Of a DNA stretch of 15,372 nt, positions 6,470 through 12,964 are shown in pieces (within the stretch, counting starts at the first letter, position 1; every line of letters starts with the position of its first letter). The translations under genes and the position numbers were made by a program. Location of the stretch: contig JADFSZ010000018.1 of NCBI GenBank assembly GCA_022560555.1, forward strand, positions 1 to 15,372, read 5' to 3'. The notes below the pieces were generated by a model that was not told the origin of the DNA, did no database searches, and saw nothing but the letters and a program-made list of their open reading frames with translations. Origin of the DNA: JADFSZ01 sp022560555 [NCBI: PVC group bacterium] (lineage in GTDB: Bacteria > GCA-001730085 > JADFSZ01).

Positions 6470-7606
6470 TCAGGCGAGAATGTTTAATATGGCGCGCGCA
6501 GCCTTACGTGCGGCACCATCCGAGACGAGACGTTCTTTGACTTTCATCAGTTTATGAACAATTTCCTTTTCCCTTTCTGGATTTTCAATGATGGCTTCTA
6601 CGTGTTTTTGGATAAAATAAGGCTTAGCCTGTGATTGCAGACATTCGGGAGCCACTTCTTCGCCAGCGACAATATTCACCATTCCTAAAAACGGAACGTC
6701 CACGACAAGGCGGCCTAAACACCATGTGGCCCAAGAAATCTTATACAAAATCACCATGGGCTTCAAAAAGCATGCGGCTTCCAAGGTCACGGTTCCGGCC
6801 GCAACAAGAACAAGCCGAGAAAGGGCAATAGACGTGTAAGCTCCTGATTCAACAATTGTTAGAGGAATTTTAGTATGAGCCGTTAGATCTCGGATAATCT
6901 GAGGACACGCTCCATCCGCAAGTCCCAAAATAAAATGCAGACTTTTATTTTTTTTGTACAAATTCTCGGCTGTTGTGAGCATAATCGGCAGGTGAGTTTG
7001 GATCTCGTTGGGACGGCTTCCGGGCAAAAGACCAATGACGGTTTTTTCCCTGAGCTCATGATAGGGCTGGATAAGTGCAAGGACATCTTTTTCACCGGGC
7101 AGAGCTTCCAAAATCGGATGTCCGACATAAAGAACGTTGACCCCTGCTTCTTTATACATTGTTTCTTCGAATTTAAACAAAACCAACATGAGGTCAACCA
7201 AGGCTTTTATTTTCCATATACGCCCCTTTCCCCAAGCCCAAATTTGCGGACTGACAAAATACACAATTTTCACGCCTAATTTTTTAGCTAGAGCAGCGAG
7301 TTTAAGATTAAAACCGGGAAAATCGATAAATACAATCACATCCGGCTTTTCTTTTTTAATCCAGTCAAGCGTTTGAAAAAGAATCCGACGAAATATCGAA
7401 TAACTTTTTACGACTTCAATCAAGCCAACAACGGCATGCTTGAGCATATCTTCCAGAAGAGGCACACCTTCATTGGCGAGCTTTGGACCGCCCAGCGCAT
7501 AAAGCTCTACATCCGGATTGATCTTTTTGATCGCACCGGCTAGAATGCCTCCATGCAAATCACCGGAAGCTTCTCCGGCAACGATTAATATTTTTTGACT
7601 TGGCAA
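6470..7606 (-). CDS. lpxB: Lipid-A-disaccharide synthase
   Basis: LpxB joins UDP-2,3-diacylglucosamine to 2,3-diacylglucosamine-1-phosphate (lipid X), releasing UDP and making the lipid A disaccharide at the cytoplasmic face of the inner membrane. The 378-aa product matches the usual length of about 380. Visible motifs: AGEASGDLHGG (10-20), IDFPGFN (94-100, with the catalytic-type Asp95), VSPQIWAWG (118-126), VGHP (161-164), LPGSR (194-198) and the nucleotide-binding GTVTLEAA (271-278), placing it in the GT-B fold family GT19. No ATG occurs near the conserved start; I chose TTG 7606 because AGGAG lies 5 bases upstream and the protein then begins three residues before the conserved KILIVAGE. 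The start overlaps the preceding gene by 22 bases. It is the last gene of the lipid A train, followed by a 199-base gap. Confidence 0.95.
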   Translation of the reverse strand: MPSQKILIVAGEASGDLHGGILAGAIKKINPDVELYALGGPKLANEGVPLLEDMLKHAVVGLIEVVKSYSIFRRILFQTLDWIKKEKPDVIVFIDFPGFNLKLAALAKKLGVKIVYFVSPQIWAWGKGRIWKIKALVDLMLVLFKFEETMYKEAGVNVLYVGHPILEALPGEKDVLALIQPYHELREKTVIGLLPGSRPNEIQTHLPIMLTTAENLYKKNKSLHFILGLADGACPQIIRDLTAHTKIPLTIVESGAYTSIALSRLVLVAAGTVTLEAACFLKPMVILYKISWATWCLGRLVVDVPFLGMVNIVAGEEVAPECLQSQAKPYFIQKHVEAIIENPEREKEIVHKLMKVKERLVSDGAARKAARAILNILA

Positions 7607-8559
7607 ATAATCTCCTCTGCAATAGCCAAGGCTTCCCGCCCGGCCAACCCTGAAACAAGGGGTTCCAACCCATCCTGAATGGAACACACGAAGGAATTTA
7701 ATTCATCCTGCAAGGGTTCATTTTTCCGAATGTTTAATTTCTTACGATGAATAAGGTCTAAAATCGTGCGGGGGTTTGTTTTTTGAGGATATTTCTTGGA
7801 ATATGTCACAGCTTCCTGCTTCATATAGTCAATGGAAACATATTTCTCTTCGTCAAAAACACGAATTTTTCTCATCGACTGCAATGTCAATCGGCTTGCA
7901 GTGAGATTGACAATGCATTTATTTTCAAAAATTAATTTCGCGTTTGCGATATCATTTTTCTGAGACAAGACGGGTGTTCCGTACGCAGAAATTTCTTTGA
8001 TTTTCGATTTAACTAAACACAGCACGATATCAATATCATGAATCATCAAATCTAACACAACATCAATATCCGTGCTTCGAAAACTGTAGCTTCCCAGTCT
8101 ATGGACCTCAATAAAACGGGGGTTTTTTAGAATCTTTTCCACTGCCGTCACAGCCGCGTTAAATCTCTCCACATGTCCCACTTGTAAAATTACCTGATGC
8201 TTCTTGGCTAAATCCAGAAGCTGATCGGCTTCACTAACATTTGTCGTGATGGGTTTCTCAATGAGAACATGACATTGGGCTTCAATGGCCGATGATCCAA
8301 CGGATAAATGACTGCCTGTCGGTGTCACCACACTGACGGCATCAACATCAGCCAATAAATCATCGAGGTGTTCATAGGGTCGAGTTTTACATATTCTTGC
8401 GATTTTTTTCGCGCGCCTCAAATCAATATCCATGACCCCAAGCAACTCAATATTTTTCATACGGCTGTAGATGCGCGCGTGCCGCTCACCTAAAAATCCG
8501 ACACCGACGACGCCGATACGTATCGGTGAATGAATTTGTTTGTTTGATACGATTGTCAC
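7585..8559 (-). CDS. Gfo/Idh/MocA oxidoreductase, putative UDP-GlcNAc 3-dehydrogenase (GnnA-like)
   Basis: A 324-aa NAD(P)-dependent sugar dehydrogenase. The N-terminal Rossmann fold shows GVGFLG (19-24), an Asp after the second strand (VMDIDLRRA, 42-50) and the family EKP motif (101-103). The C-terminal alpha/beta domain carries LDLMIHDID (169-177) with the usual Asp and His-Asp catalytic positions. In Acidithiobacillus ferrooxidans the gnnA gene of this superfamily sits between lpxA and lpxB, oxidising UDP-GlcNAc at C3 so that GnnB can transaminate it to the 3-amino sugar. The location here, directly between a second lpxA and lpxB, suggests the same role, but the substrate is inferred from context and no aminotransferase is in the window. 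There is no ATG near the fold; GTG 8559, 14 bases after the previous stop, is my choice. TTG 8607 is an alternative that would overlap lpxA copy 2. Confidence 0.8.
   Translation of the reverse strand: MTIVSNKQIHSPIRIGVVGVGFLGERHARIYSRMKNIELLGVMDIDLRRAKKIARICKTRPYEHLDDLLADVDAVSVVTPTGSHLSVGSSAIEAQCHVLIEKPITTNVSEADQLLDLAKKHQVILQVGHVERFNAAVTAVEKILKNPRFIEVHRLGSYSFRSTDIDVVLDLMIHDIDIVLCLVKSKIKEISAYGTPVLSQKNDIANAKLIFENKCIVNLTASRLTLQSMRKIRVFDEEKYVSIDYMKQEAVTYSKKYPQKTNPRTILDLIHRKKLNIRKNEPLQDELNSFVCSIQDGLEPLVSGLAGREALAIAEEIICQVKKY
7612..7616 (-). promoter_or_regulatory. Ribosome binding site fixing the TTG start of lpxB
   Basis: AGGAG, 5 bases upstream of the TTG at 7606, lies within the coding end of the Gfo/Idh/MocA gene. 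No ATG or GTG gives a better fit to the LpxB N-terminus. Confidence 0.65.
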
Positions 8560-8573
8560 TTTATGATGATCTT

Positions 8574-9371
8574 TTATGCGCGATCTTTGAGACCTGAGGC
8601 AATACAAAGTCCCCGTTCGGATTTCTCCAGAAAATCCAGAAGAAGATTCCGATGTTCGTTGGGCGGTTCTTTGGATAACTTCTCGATCGCTTGTGATTTA
8701 TTCAGTTCTGACTTAAAAAGAATCTTAAAATCTTTCTTAATGTCTTCAATCCGCTCCGGGGAAAAATCCCCTCGACGAAGAGCAACAAGATTGACCGCGG
8801 AAACAGCACAGGGGCGCCCCCCGGCCAACATAAAGGGAGGAATATCTTTATTCACGGCTGAATGACCCGAAAGTATCACAAAAGCACCGATGCGAACAAA
8901 CTGATGCACAGCCACCATTCCGGAAATAAAGGCATGCTCTCCCACATCAACATATCCGGCCAATAAAACACCATTCGCCAAAATAACATGATTTCCTATT
9001 TGACAATTATGTGCGACATGAGAAGCACCCATCAAAAAACAATTGTTGCCAATGTGTGTCGATGAGCCTTCCTTGGTTCCTTTATGAATCGTAACATATT
9101 CACGAATTTCATTGCTGTCCCCGATATGAACGTAACTATGAATGTCTGAATGAAAGGCTAAATCTTGCGGTTCATGGCCGATGACAGCCCCCATATGAAT
9201 CCGATTGTTTTTCCCGATTCTCGTTCCGCGGGCAATAAAACTGCCCGCCATCACAACGGTACCTGCGTCAATATCCACATCGTCTTCAATCACAACATGG
9301 GGCCCCACCTGGACATCATGATGGATGCGTGCGCCGGTGTCAACGATGGCAGTCGGATGAATCTTAGTCAT
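8574..9371 (-). CDS. LpxA-like UDP-GlcNAc(3N) acyltransferase, copy 2
   Basis: A 265-aa left-handed beta-helix acyltransferase of the LpxA family, made of hexapeptide repeats (about 1-185) and a helical C-terminal domain ending SERGLC. The catalytic-base motif SHVAH (117-121; His121 equals E. coli His125), HQFVRIG (156-162) and PQDL (68-71) are present. Two functional positions differ from copy 1 and from E. coli LpxA: the Lys of QDLK is Ala72 here, and the His of LAGH is Tyr140. The chain-length ruler position keeps Gly (SGHS). It lies directly before the GnnA-like gene, and copy 1 is separated from it by lpxI. I infer an acyltransferase with altered nucleotide-sugar preference, for example the 3-amino donor. 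A redundant LpxA, or another cytoplasmic sugar acyltransferase, remains possible. The start overlaps the lpxI end by 8 bases and GGAG lies 9 bases upstream. Confidence 0.85.
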   Translation of the reverse strand: MTKIHPTAIVDTGARIHHDVQVGPHVVIEDDVDIDAGTVVMAGSFIARGTRIGKNNRIHMGAVIGHEPQDLAFHSDIHSYVHIGDSNEIREYVTIHKGTKEGSSTHIGNNCFLMGASHVAHNCQIGNHVILANGVLLAGYVDVGEHAFISGMVAVHQFVRIGAFVILSGHSAVNKDIPPFMLAGGRPCAVSAVNLVALRRGDFSPERIEDIKKDFKILFKSELNKSQAIEKLSKEPPNEHRNLLLDFLEKSERGLCIASGLKDRA

Positions 9372-10185
9372 GTGAAGCGACTCCTAGGACGCAAACATTC
9401 CTTTGATCGGCTTTATTCACAAACTTTTTTTTATTCATGATGAGGGTTTTGCCCGCTTCAACCGCTAGAACACAAGCCTTAACTTGACTCATCACCTCAA
9501 GGGTTTCAACTCCTACGACAGGAACATCAAAACGCATATCCTGATGAGGCTTGCTCACCTTTACAACAACCACTCCGTCTCCGCCCAAAAGGGCTCCCCT
9601 CTTAATCGCCGCGTCTGTTCCCTCAATAGCTTCCACAGCCATCACAGCCTTATTCTTAACAATAATGGTTTGTCCGATATCCAACGCGGCTGATTTTTTG
9701 GCCATATCAAAACCAAACAGAATATCCTCCTGTTCCCTGTCCGTCGGGACACGCTTAGTCATAACCCCAACCGGGGCCAGAAACGATTCCATAAAAGTTG
9801 TCGATGCAATGAGTTTAACCCCGGCGTCTTCAAAACGCTCAGCCACCGCCAGAAGCAAGGAATCATCACGTCGATCCAACACATTCGTCCAGATATTTTT
9901 TAACGGCATTTGTTTCATAAGGGCCGGTGCGTTTTTAATCAAATGGGCTTTATGTATTTTCCCTGCCATCACAGCCTCCGTGATATGATGATCATGAAGA
10001 AGCTCAATGAGTCTCTCAACTTCGTGAATCTCCAGCCAATGCACCGTTTTGACAATGTCTTCAATACGCGATTCTGTTTCTCCGATGATCGCAAACGCGA
10101 CAACCGAGATATTCGCTTTTTGGGCCTGCTCGGCTAAAAGAAGGGGAAATTCTCCGTGTCCGGCAATGAGACCCAATGTGCTCAT
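9364..10185 (-). CDS. lpxI: UDP-2,3-diacylglucosamine pyrophosphatase LpxI
   Basis: LpxI (formerly DUF1009) cleaves UDP-2,3-diacylglucosamine to lipid X and UMP by attack on the alpha phosphate, replacing LpxH in some diderm phyla. The 273-aa product has the N-terminal GLIAGHGEFPLLLAEQA (5-21), the central RRDDSLLLAVAE segment, and the C-terminal catalytic-domain run DIGQTIIVKNKAVMAVEAIEG, RGALLGGDGVVVVKVSKP and QDMRFDVPVVG, all characteristic of the family (Caulobacter LpxI is of similar length). Its ATG at 10185 shares an ATGA with the stop of lpxA copy 1; an upstream in-frame TTG exists but is unnecessary. It provides the enzymatic step between acylation and LpxB condensation. Confidence 0.92.
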   Translation of the reverse strand: MSTLGLIAGHGEFPLLLAEQAQKANISVVAFAIIGETESRIEDIVKTVHWLEIHEVERLIELLHDHHITEAVMAGKIHKAHLIKNAPALMKQMPLKNIWTNVLDRRDDSLLLAVAERFEDAGVKLIASTTFMESFLAPVGVMTKRVPTDREQEDILFGFDMAKKSAALDIGQTIIVKNKAVMAVEAIEGTDAAIKRGALLGGDGVVVVKVSKPHQDMRFDVPVVGVETLEVMSQVKACVLAVEAGKTLIMNKKKFVNKADQRNVCVLGVASHD

Positions 10186-10955
10186 CGACAAATCCCCCGG
10201 CTGGATTTTTCGATAAAGCGGACCACATCCATCACTTCTACGGTATCCTGATACTGATCCTTAAGCTTCGAGAGGGCTTGAGAAAGGGGAAGTTGTGATC
10301 GGAATAATATTTTAAACGCTTTTTTCAAGAGTGCTTGGAGTTCAAGAGAAAAATTCTTTCTATTGAGACCTATAGAATTGAGGCCGTATAATTTCGCGGG
10401 ATGTCCGTCGGCTCTTGCGTAAGGAATAACATCTTGAACAACTTTCGAACATCCTCCGACAATCGCTTGTTTTCCGATACGCACAAATTGATGAAGGGCG
10501 GACAATCCTCCGACAACCGCGCCGTTTTCGATCTCAACATGGCCGGCCAGCGTGGCTCCGTTCGCCAGGATGGAGTGGTTATAGATAACACTGTTATGCC
10601 CGACATGAACATAGGCCATAAGTAGATTATCATTGCCGATAATTGTTTCAGAGTTTTCCTCCGTCCCGAGATTAATGGTGACATATTCCCGAATACGGTT
10701 TCTGTCCCCGATCTTGACAAAAGAAGTTTTTCCGGCATATTTGAGATCCTGCGTAATACTTCCGATAATCACCCCGGTAAACAACACACACTCGCGTCCG
10801 AGGGAGGCCCCGCTTTCAATCACACAGCTTGATCCGATACACGTATGGTCCCCAATAACCGCGTTCGCCTTTACAATAGAATACGGACCTATCGAGACGT
10901 CCTCACCAAGAATGGCACGCGGATCAACAATCGCCGTTTTGTGAATCTGAGCCAT
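10182..10955 (-). CDS. lpxA: Acyl-ACP:UDP-N-acetylglucosamine O-acyltransferase, copy 1
   Basis: LpxA performs the first lipid A step, transferring a 3-hydroxyacyl chain from ACP to UDP-GlcNAc in the cytoplasm as a homotrimer. The 257-aa protein consists of hexapeptide repeats (from about 7 to 180) followed by a helical domain (about 200-257, ending SSRGICR as in E. coli STRGLIR). Conserved residues are QDLKYAG (69-75) with the substrate-contact Lys72, IGDRNRIRE (82-90), HVGH with catalytic His120, LAGHVEI (136-142) and HQF (155-157). VGGCS (166-170) has Gly168 at the E. coli Gly173 ruler position; in E. coli this Gly allows a long hydroxyacyl chain. This is the more canonical of the two copies. 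AAGGA lies 5 bases upstream of the ATG. It follows lpxC-fabZ after a 100-base gap holding a hairpin, and overlaps lpxI by 4 bases. Confidence 0.93.
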   Translation of the reverse strand: MAQIHKTAIVDPRAILGEDVSIGPYSIVKANAVIGDHTCIGSSCVIESGASLGRECVLFTGVIIGSITQDLKYAGKTSFVKIGDRNRIREYVTINLGTEENSETIIGNDNLLMAYVHVGHNSVIYNHSILANGATLAGHVEIENGAVVGGLSALHQFVRIGKQAIVGGCSKVVQDVIPYARADGHPAKLYGLNSIGLNRKNFSLELQALLKKAFKILFRSQLPLSQALSKLKDQYQDTVEVMDVVRFIEKSSRGICR

Positions 10956-10979
10956 ATCGTTCCTTTATATTTATCCTTA

Positions 10980-11018
10980 CTCAAAAGAAAGAGGATATCC
11001 TTATTGATTTGGATATCC
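10980..11018 (-). terminator. Perfect 8-bp hairpin (GGATATCC repeated), attenuator candidate
   Basis: The self-complementary octamer GGATATCC occurs at 10993-11000 and again at 11011-11018, so the transcript can form an 8-bp stem with a 10-base loop. On the minus strand the stem is followed by TCTTTCTTTTGAG, moderately T-rich. It is in the 100-base gap between lpxC-fabZ and lpxA, the longest spacer inside this gene train. It could be a partial terminator, an RNA-processing site or a dimeric binding site. Confidence 0.45.
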
Positions 11019-11055
11019 GCTTGAAGAATTTGGGGGCCTATAAAACTTCGGGTGA

Positions 11056-12366
11056 TCACGGGCTCACGATGGAAAATGACAGATCGGCCTCGGCAACCAC
11101 GGCTCCGTCCACTGTCGCAATGCCCGAAAATTTACAATATTTACTGCGTTTCTTTTTTAAGCGCACTTCCATCAAAAGTTGATCTCCGGGGAAAACCGGT
11201 TTGCGCCATTTGACTTTTTCCATTCCCATAAAGTACGCAATTTTCCCAATATTCTCTTCGGCTCTGAGCATCAGCACCCCCGCCAGTTGCGCCATGGCTT
11301 CGACGATAAGCACTCCCGGCATCACGGGATGCCCCGGAAAGTGTCCCTGAAAAAACTGATCATTGATGGTGACGTTTTTAATGCCGAGAGCCCGTGTTTG
11401 ACCTTCCATATCCAGAATACGGTCAATGAGTAAAAAGGGATACCGATGCGGCAAAATTTTCTGAATATCATTAATATCCAACTCATGACCGTGCACATCA
11501 GAATCGTGAACAAGGATACCGGATCCAAAATTCCGCGATTCCATCTTTCTTAATTTTTCGACAAGTTTGACATTGCACGCGTGCCCCGATTTAATCGACA
11601 AAATATGCGCTTTGATGGGAGATCCGAGAAGCGTTAAATCCCCTATGAGATCAAGAATTTTGTGCCGGACAAACTCGTCGGGAAATCTCATGTTTTCATT
11701 TAATATTTTATCATCGCCGAGCACAACGGCATTGTCCAATGTCCCTCCTTTGATGAGCCCTTGGCTCCTCAGTTTCTCCACCTCGCTCAAAAAACAAAAT
11801 GTTCTCGCGGGGGCAATCTCATTTTCAAACGATTTTTCATTGATGACAAGAGAATGATATTGAGCTCCTAAAGCCGGATGCTGGTAATCAATGGTAAATG
11901 ATATTCTGAGTTCATTCGCGGGCATGACCACAATGTGCATATCATTAAGCGAACAATGCACGATTTGCCGGACCTGGAAAAAGCGTTTCGCTTTATCCTG
12001 GACCGTACAACCGGCGCTTTTCAACACTTTGACTATGGGTTCGGCCGACCCGTCCATGACAGGAGTTTCATTGGAATTTAATTCGATTTGAATGTTATCA
12101 ATCCCAAGGCCCGTAATCGCGGCTAACATATGCTCTACAGTGTGAATTTTGACATCTTTCTCGCCAATGGTTGTCCCGCGGGAGACATCCCGCACAAGGG
12201 AGACATCCGCCGGAAGCTCGGGCTTCCCCGGAAGATCCACACGAATAAAGCGTATACCGTAATCCATCGGTGCCGGCTTAAAAGTCACGGCCACTTCATT
12301 ACCCGTATGCAGTCCTATACCGGCATAGTTGGCTTCTTCGGCTATTGTTTTTTGGGCTTCTGACAC
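11056..12366 (-). CDS. lpxC-fabZ: LpxC-FabZ fusion: UDP-3-O-acyl-GlcNAc deacetylase / 3-hydroxyacyl-ACP dehydratase
   Basis: A 436-aa bifunctional enzyme. Residues 1 to about 285 are LpxC, the zinc deacetylase of the committed lipid A step: HTVEH (75-79, with catalytic Glu78 and zinc ligand His79), PVMDGSA (102-108), and VRHKILDLIGD (233-243) with zinc ligands His235 and Asp239. His262 in SGHACN is the further catalytic His. Residues about 297-436 are FabZ, which dehydrates 3-hydroxyacyl-ACP during fatty acid elongation: ILPHRYPFLLIDR (304-316) and GHFPGHPVMPGVLIVEAMAQ (341-360), with catalytic His342 and Glu356 spaced 14 apart as in the family. Both active sites look intact. Such fusions are known in Bacteroidetes and several other diderm phyla. 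They place the two enzymes competing for hydroxyacyl-ACP flux in one chain. The start is a GTG with AAGGA 9 bases upstream, 23 bases after skp. Confidence 0.95.
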   Translation of the reverse strand: MSEAQKTIAEEANYAGIGLHTGNEVAVTFKPAPMDYGIRFIRVDLPGKPELPADVSLVRDVSRGTTIGEKDVKIHTVEHMLAAITGLGIDNIQIELNSNETPVMDGSAEPIVKVLKSAGCTVQDKAKRFFQVRQIVHCSLNDMHIVVMPANELRISFTIDYQHPALGAQYHSLVINEKSFENEIAPARTFCFLSEVEKLRSQGLIKGGTLDNAVVLGDDKILNENMRFPDEFVRHKILDLIGDLTLLGSPIKAHILSIKSGHACNVKLVEKLRKMESRNFGSGILVHDSDVHGHELDINDIQKILPHRYPFLLIDRILDMEGQTRALGIKNVTINDQFFQGHFPGHPVMPGVLIVEAMAQLAGVLMLRAEENIGKIAYFMGMEKVKWRKPVFPGDQLLMEVRLKKKRSKYCKFSGIATVDGAVVAEADLSFSIVSP

Positions 12367-12389
12367 CAGAGAGGGTCCTTAACGATCGT

Positions 12390-12914
12390 TCAATTATTAA
12401 CTTTTAATTTTTTCAAAACCTTTTCGGTGATATCAAATCTAGGCACGCTAAACAAAACGATTTTGTCATTTTGCTCCAGGATGAGATCGTATTTTTCTTC
12501 CTCACCAACCGCTTGTACCGCTTCAAGAATTCGATCAATGATTTCTTTCTTGATTTTATTTTCCATGGATTTTATGCTTTGATTCACTTCAATAACAAAA
12601 TCCTGAAGAGCTTTAACTTTCGCATCAATAATTTCTTCGCGCTTTTCTTTTTCTTCTTTAGATAAAATGATTTCTTGTTTATCCAGCTCCTCGGTTAAGG
12701 TCGTAATCTCGGTCTTTTTCCGGTCAATAACTTCCTGCTGTTTTTCAACCTCTCCTTTCAAAACTTTCGAGGATTTTTCCACATCTTCAAATTCCGCAAA
12801 AATTTGGCGCAGATTCACCATTCCTATATTAAGGGCCTCTTCGGCCTGAAGGTGTCCCGGAAGACTCCAAATGCACAAAACCATTATACCAATAACCCAA
12901 GTGCTTTTTTTCAT
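12390..12914 (-). CDS. skp: Periplasmic chaperone Skp/OmpH family
   Basis: A 174-aa exported protein. Residues 1-24 form a signal peptide (MKKSTWVIGIMVLCIW, cleavage likely after HLQA). The mature part starts with the family strand IGMVNLRQIF (31-40), continues with a long charged coiled coil (about 45-130, rich in Glu, Lys and Ile) that forms the tentacles, and closes with the strands YDLILEQNDKIVLFS. Skp trimers hold unfolded outer-membrane proteins and deliver them to BamA. Its position straight after bamA (50-base gap) is the standard arrangement. GAGG lies 9 bases upstream of the ATG. Sequence conservation in this family is low, but the architecture, length and neighbourhood agree. Confidence 0.9.
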   Translation of the reverse strand: MKKSTWVIGIMVLCIWSLPGHLQAEEALNIGMVNLRQIFAEFEDVEKSSKVLKGEVEKQQEVIDRKKTEITTLTEELDKQEIILSKEEKEKREEIIDAKVKALQDFVIEVNQSIKSMENKIKKEIIDRILEAVQAVGEEEKYDLILEQNDKIVLFSVPRFDITEKVLKKLKVNN

Positions 12915-12964
12915 TTAAACAACCCTCTTTTCATAAGTTTTTGATTTTTCGAAACACACTGAAT

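Noticed and set aside
7607-7687. A longer N-terminus for LpxB
   Set aside because: The extra 27 residues lie over the end of the preceding gene, do not resemble LpxB, and the TTG at 7606 has an AGGAG at the right distance.
8560-8607. An upstream TTG start for the GnnA-like gene
   Set aside because: It would overlap lpxA copy 2 by 34 bases and add residues not needed for the Rossmann fold; GTG 8559 is closer to the conserved start, though its ribosome site is weak.
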